Shown: in pieces, positions 6,849 through 14,717 of the stretch
Layout: each line of letters begins with the position of its first letter
Numbering within the stretch: the stretch's first letter is position 1
Assembly (NCBI GenBank): GCA_964467615.1
Contig: CAYXRK010000079.1
Location: 1-21,122, forward strand
DNA length: 21,122 bases
Source of the DNA: CAYXRK01 sp964467615
Lineage (GTDB): Bacteria; Hydrogenedentota; Hydrogenedentia; Hydrogenedentales; GCA-2746185
Reading direction: 5' to 3'
Translations under genes and position numbers: made by a program
The notes under the pieces: model-generated
Databases searched by the model: none
Told to the model about the DNA's origin: nothing
What the model saw: only the letters and a program-made list of their open reading frames with translations

Positions 6849-6985
6849 GACCGTGCCTCCCAGACTCCAAATTCTCTCTCACACGCCTACTGATCCCGAC
6901 GGGTCGGCACTAACCGCGAATCGGTAGGGACCGAGAGACGGAACTATTGCCCAAAATCTCTGAAGCCCTGCACGGCTCATTTTCA

Positions 6986-6991
6986 ATTATA
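6986..6991 (-). promoter_or_regulatory. -10 box for the pilin-like gene
   Basis: On the minus strand a perfect TATAAT occupies 6991-6986. No good -35 box lies 16-18 bases upstream and I found no sigma54 (GG-N10-GC) pattern. A start near 6979 would give an untranslated leader of about 130 bases before ATG 6848, containing the short inverted repeat CCGAC-GG-GTCGG near 6897-6908. The plus strand here also reads TATACA (6988-6993), so the element might serve the divergent glycosyltransferase as well. Confidence 0.4.
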
Positions 6992-7074
6992 CACCGTTTC
7001 GGCCACGTGAGCGGTGAGACGGGTAAGCAACTACTCAATTTGGTGATTTCCGGGGACCCCGTGCGGAAGTATTC

Positions 7075-8193
7075 ATGATTCGGCGCATAGCCATAGAGGC
7101 CACTCGTATGTATGCCGGTCGGCACGTTCCTTCGGGACAGGGCCGCAGTCCGGCCGTCCTCGTACAGAGCATCGGAGGGCTTGGGAACACCCTCATGGCG
7201 ACGCCTCTGCTTAGAGCGCTTCGGCTCACTCTCCCAGAAGCCCGTATCGACTTGATCACGTCGCCCGGGGCGGCGGAGTTGCTGGCTGGGGCGCAGGGCG
7301 TCGACCGAATCGTGATTGATCCGTTGTACACCCACGGTGGACTCAGATTGCTTCGCGCCTACCGACGTTTGCTCGCGGAAGAGGGTTACGATTGGTGCAT
7401 TCACACGCTCAACGCCGTGATTTTTAAGGGAATCCTGGGGGTCGCCGCTACGCGGATTCCACGGCGAGTTGGACACGCGTACTCCTTCTCTCGGTGGGAA
7501 GACCACACGCGGCTGTTCACCGATGTCGTCCCGATTGATCCATCGCGACATGACGTCGAGAACAACCTTCAGTTGCTGAGGCCAGTGCTGGGAAGTGTAC
7601 CGAATTCGGGGGCACTGGAATTGACCCTGCCCGAGGAATCGTTTGATGAGGCGCGAACGCGGCTTGCGGAACGCGGCTGGGATCCCTCTAGACCTACGAT
7701 TGGATTGTCGCCGGGATCATCGGGATGGATGAGCTTCAAGCGTTGGCCGGAGGAATCGTATCGCGAATTGGCAAGACGGCTTCTCGGCGAGGGGAATGAA
7801 CCGAACGTAATGGTGCTGTGCGGTCCGGATGAGGCGGACGCGGCGGAGCGCTGGCGCGAAAGTTTAGGAGATCGCGTGATCGTCGTCGAGGGTCTGCCGA
7901 TTCGCGCCTTCGCGGCGACGCTTCGTTGTTGCGACGTCGTGGTGTGCAATGACAGCCTGCCGGTACATCTATGCGCTGCGCTAGGCGTCCCGACGGTTGC
8001 CCTCTACGGGCCCACCGATCCCGCACGCACCGGACCTTGGCGCGCGCCGGGCGTGGTCGTGACCCCCGAAGGCGATTGGCGGCCCTGGTTTCATCTGCCG
8101 AATCCGCCGGATCCGGCGACGCAGCCGGACTATATGGCGCGAATTGGCGTTGATCGAGTCTTTCGGGAAACGACCAATATGCTGGCCGGTTGA
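7075..8193 (+). CDS. Glycosyltransferase family 9 (heptosyltransferase-like)
   Basis: Predicted sugar transferase of 372 residues related to ADP-heptose:LPS heptosyltransferases, acting at the inner face of the membrane. The N-terminal half has VLVQSIGGLGNTLMATPLLRAL (about 29-50), the acceptor-side loop. The C-terminal half has IGLSPGSSGWMSFKRWPEESYREL and the donor-binding block VVCNDSLPVHLCAALGVPTVALYGPTDPARTGPW. The family usually reads NDSGPMH where this protein has NDSLPVH. The first 25 residues before the core are an extra, basic stretch. ATG 7075 has GGAAG at 7065-7069. It stands alone between a divergent pilin-like gene and selA 63 bases downstream. Transfer of heptose to lipid A core is one possibility; many GT9 enzymes of unknown acceptor exist, so the exact donor is not assigned. 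Confidence 0.88.
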   Translation: MIRRIAIEATRMYAGRHVPSGQGRSPAVLVQSIGGLGNTLMATPLLRALRLTLPEARIDLITSPGAAELLAGAQGVDRIVIDPLYTHGGLRLLRAYRRLLAEEGYDWCIHTLNAVIFKGILGVAATRIPRRVGHAYSFSRWEDHTRLFTDVVPIDPSRHDVENNLQLLRPVLGSVPNSGALELTLPEESFDEARTRLAERGWDPSRPTIGLSPGSSGWMSFKRWPEESYRELARRLLGEGNEPNVMVLCGPDEADAAERWRESLGDRVIVVEGLPIRAFAATLRCCDVVVCNDSLPVHLCAALGVPTVALYGPTDPARTGPWRAPGVVVTPEGDWRPWFHLPNPPDPATQPDYMARIGVDRVFRETTNMLAG

Positions 8194-8243
8194 CGTGCAT
8201 TCATCTCCGGCCGCCCATCGCTCTGTTCCGGAAAGCCGTTCGG

Positions 8244-8249
8244 TATACT
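8244..8249 (+). promoter_or_regulatory. -10 box abutting the selA start codon
   Basis: TATACT lies seven bases before ATG 8257, which would place transcription initiation at or next to the A of the start codon. No convincing -35 hexamer is visible around 8220-8226, and no Shine-Dalgarno sequence precedes the ATG. This fits a leaderless selAB transcript but is a by-eye call. Confidence 0.4.
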
Positions 8250-8256
8250 CGTAGGC

Positions 8257-9666
8257 ATGCGGGAAGAAACGATCATCGAACGGGCAGAGCAGTTGCCCAA
8301 GATTCAGTCGATTATTGAATCGGCCGATGCGGCGGAATTGATACTCGAATTTGGACGGCAGCGCGTGCTGGAGGGGGTGCGCCTGGGGGTGGAGAGTCTT
8401 CGAGTTGCTGTGTTGGCTTCTCGAAACGGTCCGGTGCGATTTTGTCTTGCGGAGTTTGTCGACTGCCTGCGAAGCACGTTGTCTCGCTCGGAGGTAAGTA
8501 CGTTGCGCCGCGTCATCAATGCGACGGGAATCGTGATCCACACGAACTTGGGACGCGTCCCGCTTGCACAAGAAGCGATCGACGCAATTTCGGAAATTGC
8601 TGGCGGATACTCGAACCTCGAGTACGACCTCGACCAGGGCCGGCGCGGCTCGCGGTTGTCGCACGTTGAAGGGTTGCTGTGCGAACTGACCGGCGCGGAA
8701 GCCGCGCTGGCGGTGAACAACAACGCCGCGGCCGTGATGCTCGTCCTGAATACACTTGCGAGAGAGAAGGAAGTGGTCGTTTCGCGCGGCGAGATGGTAG
8801 AGATCGGTGGGTCGTTTCGCATTCCGGAGGTCATTGCGCGGAGCGGCGCGCGCCTTGTCGAAATTGGGACAACGAACAAGACGCACGCAGCGGACTACGA
8901 ACGCGCGATCACGGACGAAACGCGCGTACTGATGAAAGTGCATCCGAGCAACTATCGCGTTGTTGGATTCACCGACGCGGTCCCGCGAGAGCAGGTCGTC
9001 GCGATCGCCCGCGAACGAAACCTCGCCGCGGTCGAGGATCTGGGCAGCGGCACGTTGCTTGATCTTTCGCGCTACGGGTTGCCCGCGGAACCGACGGTGC
9101 AGCAGGCGGTCGCGGCCGGACTCGACGCAGTGACCTTCAGCGGCGACAAATTGTTGGGCGGGCCGCAGGCCGGCATCGTCGTGGGGAAAAAGGACGCCGT
9201 GCAGGCGATGAAAAAGAACCCGTTCATTCGCGCGCTGCGCATAGACAAGTTGTCCCTCGCAGCACTTGACGCAACGTTGCGTCTGTACCGGAATCCAGAC
9301 CGGCTAGTCGAGCGGCTGCCGTTGTTGCGCATGCTTACCGCGCCGTCGGAGATCCTTGAGCGACGCGCCCGAACGTTGGCGGAATTGCTGAACAAAGTTC
9401 CCGGGATCACGGCGGAAATCGAACACTCTCATGGATACTCAGGCGGAGGATCGCTGCCGGACGAGGCGATCCCGACAAGCGTCGTCGCGATCCGGCACGA
9501 ATCGCTGCGGCCGGACTTTATGGTGGAGCGGCTGCGGCGCGGCGATCCGCCGGTCGTGGCGCGCATCGAGAATGACCGCGTTGTCTTCGATGTGCGGACG
9601 CTAACGGACGAGGAAGTCGGCATCGTTGGCGCGGTAGTTGGGTTGTGCGTAGATACTTCGGCGTAG
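8257..9666 (+). CDS. selA: L-seryl-tRNA(Sec) selenium transferase SelA
   Basis: PLP-dependent enzyme of 469 residues that converts seryl-tRNA(Sec) to selenocysteinyl-tRNA(Sec) using selenophosphate, in the cytoplasm. The family signature is complete: an N-terminal helical domain, then RRVINATGIVIHTNLGRVPL (84-103), YSNLEYDLDQGRRGSR (118-133), a GAEAALAVNNNAAAV loop, VHPSNYRVVGFT (228-239), EDLGSGTLLDL (260-270), and the PLP lysine Lys298 in TFSGDKLLGGPQAG. Length is close to the usual 460-470. The assigned ATG has no ribosome-binding site but a TATACT box just upstream. selB follows after 12 bases, the common selAB arrangement. SelA forms a decameric ring in characterised species. No selD or tRNA-Sec gene is in the window. 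Confidence 0.97.
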   Translation: MREETIIERAEQLPKIQSIIESADAAELILEFGRQRVLEGVRLGVESLRVAVLASRNGPVRFCLAEFVDCLRSTLSRSEVSTLRRVINATGIVIHTNLGRVPLAQEAIDAISEIAGGYSNLEYDLDQGRRGSRLSHVEGLLCELTGAEAALAVNNNAAAVMLVLNTLAREKEVVVSRGEMVEIGGSFRIPEVIARSGARLVEIGTTNKTHAADYERAITDETRVLMKVHPSNYRVVGFTDAVPREQVVAIARERNLAAVEDLGSGTLLDLSRYGLPAEPTVQQAVAAGLDAVTFSGDKLLGGPQAGIVVGKKDAVQAMKKNPFIRALRIDKLSLAALDATLRLYRNPDRLVERLPLLRMLTAPSEILERRARTLAELLNKVPGITAEIEHSHGYSGGGSLPDEAIPTSVVAIRHESLRPDFMVERLRRGDPPVVARIENDRVVFDVRTLTDEEVGIVGAVVGLCVDTSA

Positions 9667-9678
9667 ACCGTCTCGCGC

Positions 9679-11589
9679 ATGAAGTACACGACGCTCGGCG
9701 TCATCGGTCACGTCGACCACGGGAAGACCTCGCTCGTCAAAGCGCTTACAGGGAAGGACACTGATCGGCTGCGCGAGGAGAAAGAACGCGGCATATCGAT
9801 CGTCCTCGGCTACGCGGACCTCGAACTGCCCGCGGGGCGCATCGGTATTGTTGATGCGCCAGGGCACGAGCGGTTCATTCGGACGATGATTTCGGGCGCG
9901 ACGGCCATCGAGGCCGTTCTGCTTGTCGTCGATGTGAACGAAGGCGTCAAACCCCAGACCATCGAGCACCTCGACATCGCCCAGTTGCTCGGCATCCGTC
10001 GCGGAATCATTGCGATTACAAAATGCGACATGGCCGACGCCGACATGCGCGAACTCGCGGCGGCCGAATTGACCGAACTCGTGAAGGGCACGTTTCTTGA
10101 ATCGGCGCAAACCGTCGCGGTTTCGAGCGTGACGGGCGAAGGACTCGACACGCTGCGCGAACGACTCGACGAGGTGCTCGATGCTTCGACACCCTTGGCA
10201 GACGAGGGCTTCGCCTATCTGCCGGTGGACCGCGTATTCACCATGATAGGCTTCGGCACGGTCGTGACGGGGACGTTGCGGCGCGGATCGATTCGCTCCG
10301 GCGACGAGCTGGAAATCTACCCATCGGGAGGACGTGTTCAGGTGCGCGACTTGCAATCGCACGGTGAATTCACCATGCGGGCCGCGCCGGGATTCAGGAC
10401 CGCCGTCAACTTGAGGGGGCTGGAGAAGAGCGCCATATCGCGCGGTGACGTGCTTGCGACACCCGGATCGCTCCGGACGACGAACATTTTGGACATCGAG
10501 TTACGCCTTCTGCCGCGCGCGACAGCACCGTTGAAACACCGGCAATACGTCCGGGTTTTGTTCGGCACACGCGAAACGTATGCACACGTCCACTTGTTGG
10601 ACCGCGACGTTCTCGATCCCGGCGAAGTAAGTTGTCTGCAACTCCGGCTTGACGAAGAGACAGCGGTGCTGGCGCGGGAGCCGTTAATCATTCGCAGCTA
10701 TTCGCCGATGCAAACTATTGGCGGCGGAGTGGTGCTCGACGCGGCCGACCACGGATATCGGCGGCGGCAGGGGCCGGATATGGAACGGCTTCGTGCTCTG
10801 GCTGACGGCAAGCCGTCCCGAATGGTCCGTCACAAACTCGCGCAGGCACGCCTCCAGACGACTCCCGTCCGCGATCTTGCCCGGGATTTGAGGCTAGGTG
10901 TTGACGTCGTTCGCGCGTCTATTCGGGAGATCGGCGCAGTCACTATCGCGAAGGAATTTGCGATTGCAGCAGAGTCGGTCGAGGCCGTGTGCAACGAATT
11001 AATCGTCGCGCTGCAGCGGTATCACGAGGAGAAGCCCACGTCGCCCGGCGTCCCGCGTGAAGAGATACCCGCACTCTTGGCGACTAAAGTCGAAGATCGG
11101 CTTTTGAACTACGCGATTGATTCGGCTCACAAGGACCTTTCGATCGAAGCCGAAGCAGGCGTACTACGCGTGGCGGGATTCGATCCCGTCGGCGTGATGA
11201 GCGCGGCGGACCGAGAGGCCGTCGAACAACTCGAGGCGGCGTTCCGCGATGCGAAATTCGAACCGCCCGATTTGGACGAGGCGGTCGGCGAGGACGTACG
11301 GCGGCAAAAGCTATACAAGTATTTGCTCGATTCCAAACGCCTGATCGCCGCCCGGATTACTACGCGAAATCAGAACCAGAACAAATATATCGCGTTCCAC
11401 GCCAACTCAATCGCCGAGGCGCGCGCCCAACTCGAAAGGGCCTTCACCGATCCCGGCAAGTTCACCACGCTCGAAGCGAAGGACGTGCTCGGCGTGACGC
11501 GAAAATATTTGATCCCCTTGCTCGAAATTGTGGACAGCCAGGGATTCACGCGCCGTCAAGATGACACGCGCTACATTCGGCGGTCGTGA
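9679..11589 (+). CDS. selB: Selenocysteine-specific elongation factor SelB
   Basis: GTPase of 636 residues that carries selenocysteinyl-tRNA to in-frame UGA codons marked by a SECIS hairpin. G-domain motifs: GHVDHGKT at 10-17, RGIS at 37-40, DAPGHE at 59-64 and TKCD at 114-117. The usual switch-I threonine is serine (RGISIVLGYA), and the next positions read IVLG rather than the common IDLG/IELG. Beta-barrel domains II and III follow (PVDRVFTMIGFGTVVTGTL onward), then the long C-terminal winged-helix region (about 370-636) that binds SECIS RNA, ending GFTRRQDDTRYIRRS. It starts 12 bases after the selA TAG in the same frame, with no clear Shine-Dalgarno, so translation is probably coupled. Its presence implies that some UGA codons in this genome are read as selenocysteine. 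Confidence 0.97.
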   Translation: MKYTTLGVIGHVDHGKTSLVKALTGKDTDRLREEKERGISIVLGYADLELPAGRIGIVDAPGHERFIRTMISGATAIEAVLLVVDVNEGVKPQTIEHLDIAQLLGIRRGIIAITKCDMADADMRELAAAELTELVKGTFLESAQTVAVSSVTGEGLDTLRERLDEVLDASTPLADEGFAYLPVDRVFTMIGFGTVVTGTLRRGSIRSGDELEIYPSGGRVQVRDLQSHGEFTMRAAPGFRTAVNLRGLEKSAISRGDVLATPGSLRTTNILDIELRLLPRATAPLKHRQYVRVLFGTRETYAHVHLLDRDVLDPGEVSCLQLRLDEETAVLAREPLIIRSYSPMQTIGGGVVLDAADHGYRRRQGPDMERLRALADGKPSRMVRHKLAQARLQTTPVRDLARDLRLGVDVVRASIREIGAVTIAKEFAIAAESVEAVCNELIVALQRYHEEKPTSPGVPREEIPALLATKVEDRLLNYAIDSAHKDLSIEAEAGVLRVAGFDPVGVMSAADREAVEQLEAAFRDAKFEPPDLDEAVGEDVRRQKLYKYLLDSKRLIAARITTRNQNQNKYIAFHANSIAEARAQLERAFTDPGKFTTLEAKDVLGVTRKYLIPLLEIVDSQGFTRRQDDTRYIRRS

Positions 11590-11620
11590 CTTTCTCACGG
11601 CGACCGGCGAGGCAGCAGCG

Positions 11621-11833
11621 CTATTCGGAAGCCGGCGGAAATTTCTGCAGCAAGGCCGCCGGACGAATCGGACGACGCTCAAAGTTCCCGCCGCAATTGG
11701 GGCATTTACCGCCGTGCGTTTCGCGCGCACATGCGGCGCAGAACGTACACTCGAAGGAACATATCATCGCCTCGGCGGATTCGGGGGGGAGGAGTTTGCC
11801 ACAGGCCTCGCATTTGGCTTTGAGTTTCAGCAT
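11621..11833 (-). CDS. DUF1272 cysteine-rich zinc-ribbon-like protein
   Basis: Small cytoplasmic protein of 70 residues matching the DUF1272 family in length and pattern. It holds eight cysteines: CEACG near the N-terminus, then ICSFECTFCAACA in the middle and KCPNCGG toward the end, spaced to bind one or two zinc ions. The conserved LPPESAEAMICSFECTFC segment and the NFERRPIRPAALL tail are family hallmarks. The function of the family is unknown. GGAG lies about nine bases upstream of the start codon. It is the last of three same-strand genes, 28 bases after the FAD-dependent oxidoreductase, so it is probably co-transcribed. It converges on selB with a 31-base gap and no clear terminator. Confidence 0.88.
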   Translation of the reverse strand: MLKLKAKCEACGKLLPPESAEAMICSFECTFCAACARETHGGKCPNCGGNFERRPIRPAALLQKFPPASE

Positions 11834-11861
11834 CGGTCAGCGCTCCACATCCTGCCTGAGA

Positions 11862-13433
11862 TCACTTTTCCTCATGGTACTCCTCCTCCGTGTTCACCGC
11901 CCAAATGTTGTCCTTTCGAGTATTTCCAGCGGCGATGTTGTCCACGGCGATCATCGCCGTGAGCATGCTGTGGTCTTGATTGTTGTATTTGTGCATGCCG
12001 TTGCGCCCGATGAGGAACAGGTTTTCTATCGGATCGAGGTATTCGCGAATTACGTCGAAACGTTCATACGCGCCAAAGTACGCAGGGTATGTCTTTGGCA
12101 TACGAATCACGACGCTGTCGAGCACGTCGTTCGCGTCAATGATCGCGATTTGCGCCAACTCGCGCGCGGCGAACGCGGCAAATTCGGCGTCTGACATACT
12201 CCATAAATCGTCGCCTTCGTCGCAGAAGTACTCGAGCCCCAACCAAATGGTCCCGGGGTCTTTCACCATCCACGGACTCCAATTGTTGAAGATTTGCAAT
12301 CGGCCAAGTTTTACATCGGGTTCCTGGATGTAAATCCAGTTGTCCGGTATCAACTCCTGATCGGCGTTCGAAGGACGGACGCGCAACTTCTTGACCAACA
12401 ACCCGGCAGTAATAAAGTCGCGGTAGACAAGCCCTTCGCTGACATCCCGCACTGCCGCGGGCGTGTTCTCGCCCAAGGCCCGCACGAGTTCGACCACCGG
12501 CATCGTCGAGAAGACGAAATCAGCCGCGAACGATTTCGTTTGACCGGACGATTCGTCGCGCGCGGTCACGTAGGTTATCCGGCTTCCGGTCCATTCAAGT
12601 TTCGCCGCGGTGTGGCGCATCAATATCTCGCCCCCCATCGACTCGACGCGGCGGGCGGCCTCTTGCCACATTTGACCTGGGCCGAACTTTGGGTAGAGGA
12701 ACCGGTCGATCAGGGAAGTCTCGGTGTCCTTCTGCGAAATGTCGGTCCTTTTGGGGACGAGCTTCTTCAGGTTATGCACGATGGCGCGCGAAACGGAAAG
12801 CCCTTTGACTCGTTGCGCGCCCCACTCGGCGCTGATGTCGCCACAGGGAACGCCCCAGACCTTTTCCGTATACGATTTGAAGAATGTGCGGTACAACTCC
12901 CGGCCGAAACGGTTGATAAAGAATTCCTCGAGGTTGCGTTCCGGGCGAATCGGAAGCGCCACGCTGCGCGCGTAGCTTAGCCCGATGCGAAGCGTCCGCA
13001 TTGGGCCAAGGTTGGCAAGCGTGCGCGCCGAAAACGCAATCGGATATTCGAAGAATTTCCGAAGAAAGTAAATCCGCGAAGTGCGTTCGCGAAGCAGCAT
13101 GACGTTGTCTTCGCGGCTCGGATCCGGGCCCGCGGCTGGGACCTGGAGCGTCCGCGATTGTCCCTGGTAGGCAATGCCGACGACGCCCGGATCCCCGCTC
13201 TGCATCGGGAGCATGTCGAGCCACCAGGCCATCACGCGATCGGACTTCGAGAAGAAGCGGTGGCCGCCGATGTCGATGCGGTTGCCCTTGTAGTTGACAG
13301 TGCGCGCGAGCCCGCCAAGATGTTCCGAGGCTTCGATCACGATGGGGCGCACGTCCGTCCGCATGAGCAGTTCGTAGGCCGCCGTCAGCCCCGCCGGCCC
13401 CGCGCCGATGATCACGGCCGTGCGTTTGGACAC
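11862..13433 (-). CDS. FAD-dependent oxidoreductase (amine oxidase / UDP-galactopyranose mutase-like)
   Basis: Predicted FAD-binding oxidoreductase of 523 residues. The dinucleotide loop AVIIGAGPAGLTAAYEL is at 6-22, the acidic end of the second strand at VIEASEHLGGLARTV (32-46), and the substrate/FAD segment DIGGHRFF at 54-61. Central AEWGAQRVKGLS and the C-terminal NLFLIGRNGMHKYNNQDHSMLTAM block resemble flavoproteins of the protoporphyrinogen oxidase/UDP-galactopyranose mutase superfamily, the last part closing over FAD. The reaction is not known; relatives often sit beside glycan or polyisoprenoid genes. Translation starts at GTG (13433-13431) with a run of six G a few bases upstream. It lies 32 bases after the hydrolase gene and 28 bases before the DUF1272 gene. 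The protein has no signal peptide and is presumably cytoplasmic or membrane-associated. Confidence 0.88.
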   Translation of the reverse strand: MSKRTAVIIGAGPAGLTAAYELLMRTDVRPIVIEASEHLGGLARTVNYKGNRIDIGGHRFFSKSDRVMAWWLDMLPMQSGDPGVVGIAYQGQSRTLQVPAAGPDPSREDNVMLLRERTSRIYFLRKFFEYPIAFSARTLANLGPMRTLRIGLSYARSVALPIRPERNLEEFFINRFGRELYRTFFKSYTEKVWGVPCGDISAEWGAQRVKGLSVSRAIVHNLKKLVPKRTDISQKDTETSLIDRFLYPKFGPGQMWQEAARRVESMGGEILMRHTAAKLEWTGSRITYVTARDESSGQTKSFAADFVFSTMPVVELVRALGENTPAAVRDVSEGLVYRDFITAGLLVKKLRVRPSNADQELIPDNWIYIQEPDVKLGRLQIFNNWSPWMVKDPGTIWLGLEYFCDEGDDLWSMSDAEFAAFAARELAQIAIIDANDVLDSVVIRMPKTYPAYFGAYERFDVIREYLDPIENLFLIGRNGMHKYNNQDHSMLTAMIAVDNIAAGNTRKDNIWAVNTEEEYHEEK

Positions 13434-13465
13434 GCGCCCCCCAGCTACCGATTTACACGCGACGG

Positions 13466-14605
13466 CTAGTCCGCATTCTGATAGTTGATTTCCTCGGGCT
13501 TGTGGTTCGTCGCGAGATACGCGCCATAGTCGGTCTGGCCGCGAAGAAACTTGCCGAGAAACGCAACGGAATAGGCGTTCGTGTATCGGTAGAGTGTAGA
13601 TTTGTCGACATACTTGAGCGGCCCGTCATCCGTGATCCGTTTTCCCTCCCCGACGCCGTCTCCGAACGTGGGGTTGTACTGGAACATTTCCGTAAAGGAA
13701 TAGTGGCCGGCATTCTTGAATTCGACAAGAACTTTCGGCCCCTTCGATTGCTCGAAATAGGTCCGCATCCGGGCATTGCCTTCAGCCTTGATCGTGCGGT
13801 CTTCGGTGGCGATGAACATGAGGCACGGGGTCTCGTAGTCCGTGCGTTCGTTCGCGACGGCGGCCATCGGAATGATCGCGTCCACGCGATCGTCGAGATC
13901 GGCGCAGCGCGTGGCCGTGTATCCGCCGAATGAATGGCCAGCGACAGCAACGTGCTCGAGGTCCAGCTTGCCGATGAAGCGGCTGTCGCCGCCCTTGTTC
14001 CATTTATCCATCGCGTCAATCAAGAAGCTGATGTCTTTCGGACGGTCTTCCGCGGCGCGCTCCCGCCCGTCATTGTCGTAGGGGACGAGGTTCCCGTCCA
14101 CGGTAGTGATGGCGCAATTGCCGGTGTGGTCCGGAGACACGACAACATAGCCGTGGCTCGCGACGAATTCGCACCAAAACACGCTTTGCATCCGCATGCC
14201 GCCATTGCCGTGGGAGAACATCACGAGCGGGAAAGCGCCGTCCGCTACGGGAACATCGCGATGCGCTTTGTTGTCCCATGCCGCGTCGATGGCCGCCATA
14301 TCCACTTTGAAAGCCATCTTCAGTGCGCCGTTCAAGGCCGCGTTTTTACCCTTCAAATAGAAATCCGAGTGCTTGTTGAGAGGCAAGTCCCGCGCAAATT
14401 CCACGGCGGGATACCAGACCTCGGTCTGCATAGCGCGCGGAGCGTTCTCGTTTTCAGGGTCGATGCGCGCATGATCCACCAGTTGCACCGTCGTCACACC
14501 GACGGGATACGGCCCCCATGCCTCGGGATCCGGTGCGGCTGGGCCGTCGGCTTGGGCCGCACAAAGGGCAAGAATCGAACAAAGCCACGCGCACGCGAGT
14601 TTCAT
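13466..14605 (-). CDS. Exported alpha/beta hydrolase (PAF-acetylhydrolase/dienelactone-hydrolase-like)
   Basis: Predicted secreted or periplasmic esterase of 379 residues. A signal peptide is clear (MKLACAWLCSILALCAAQADG). The catalytic triad can be read: Ser225 in VAGHSFGGYT, Asp269 in IATEDRTI and His301 in AGHYSFTEM. The oxyanion segment FSHGNGG is at 130-136. TEVWYPA (61-67) and PLVMFSHG are typical of the platelet-activating-factor acetylhydrolase-like branch. Start ATG 14605 has AAAGGA a few bases upstream. It is first of a three-gene minus-strand run with the flavoprotein and DUF1272 protein. The substrate is unknown: a lipid ester, small polyester or aromatic ester are all possible. 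Nothing suggests it is broken. Confidence 0.9.
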   Translation of the reverse strand: MKLACAWLCSILALCAAQADGPAAPDPEAWGPYPVGVTTVQLVDHARIDPENENAPRAMQTEVWYPAVEFARDLPLNKHSDFYLKGKNAALNGALKMAFKVDMAAIDAAWDNKAHRDVPVADGAFPLVMFSHGNGGMRMQSVFWCEFVASHGYVVVSPDHTGNCAITTVDGNLVPYDNDGRERAAEDRPKDISFLIDAMDKWNKGGDSRFIGKLDLEHVAVAGHSFGGYTATRCADLDDRVDAIIPMAAVANERTDYETPCLMFIATEDRTIKAEGNARMRTYFEQSKGPKVLVEFKNAGHYSFTEMFQYNPTFGDGVGEGKRITDDGPLKYVDKSTLYRYTNAYSVAFLGKFLRGQTDYGAYLATNHKPEEINYQNAD

Positions 14606-14681
14606 GACACCGTCCTTTTCTGAATTCGAGTTCGGTTAGTGTCGCTCAATCTCGAACGAATCGCAAGCACGGTCCGTGCGC

Positions 14682-14711
14682 TTGACTATCCGCCTGACCA
14701 CCCATCACGAT
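14682..14711 (+). promoter_or_regulatory. Promoter reaching the YhhN start codon
   Basis: TTGACT (14682-14687) and CACGAT (14706-14711) are 18 bases apart. Initiation six to seven bases later would fall on ATG 14718 itself, so the transcript may be leaderless; no Shine-Dalgarno sequence precedes the ATG. The -10 box is a weak match. Confidence 0.4.
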
Positions 14712-14717
14712 TCCCCT

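Noticed and set aside
7051..7061. Palindrome CGGGGACCCCG just before the family 9 glycosyltransferase
   Set aside because: The stem is short with a three-base loop and no T-run; such GC-rich palindromes are expected by chance at this base composition.
6910..7551. Open frame of 213 codons on the minus strand upstream of the pilin-like gene
   Set aside because: It is antisense to the family 9 glycosyltransferase N-terminus and reads as low-complexity Arg/Ser/Pro sequence without a ribosome-binding site.
7981..8943. Open frame of 320 codons on the minus strand
   Set aside because: It runs antisense across the end of the glycosyltransferase and the start of selA, both of which have clear family motifs. 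Its product has no recognisable domain.
9664..9681. selA and selB in the same frame, separated by one TAG
   Set aside because: One third of neighbouring genes share a frame by chance. Both proteins have normal family ends, so a readthrough fusion is not needed.
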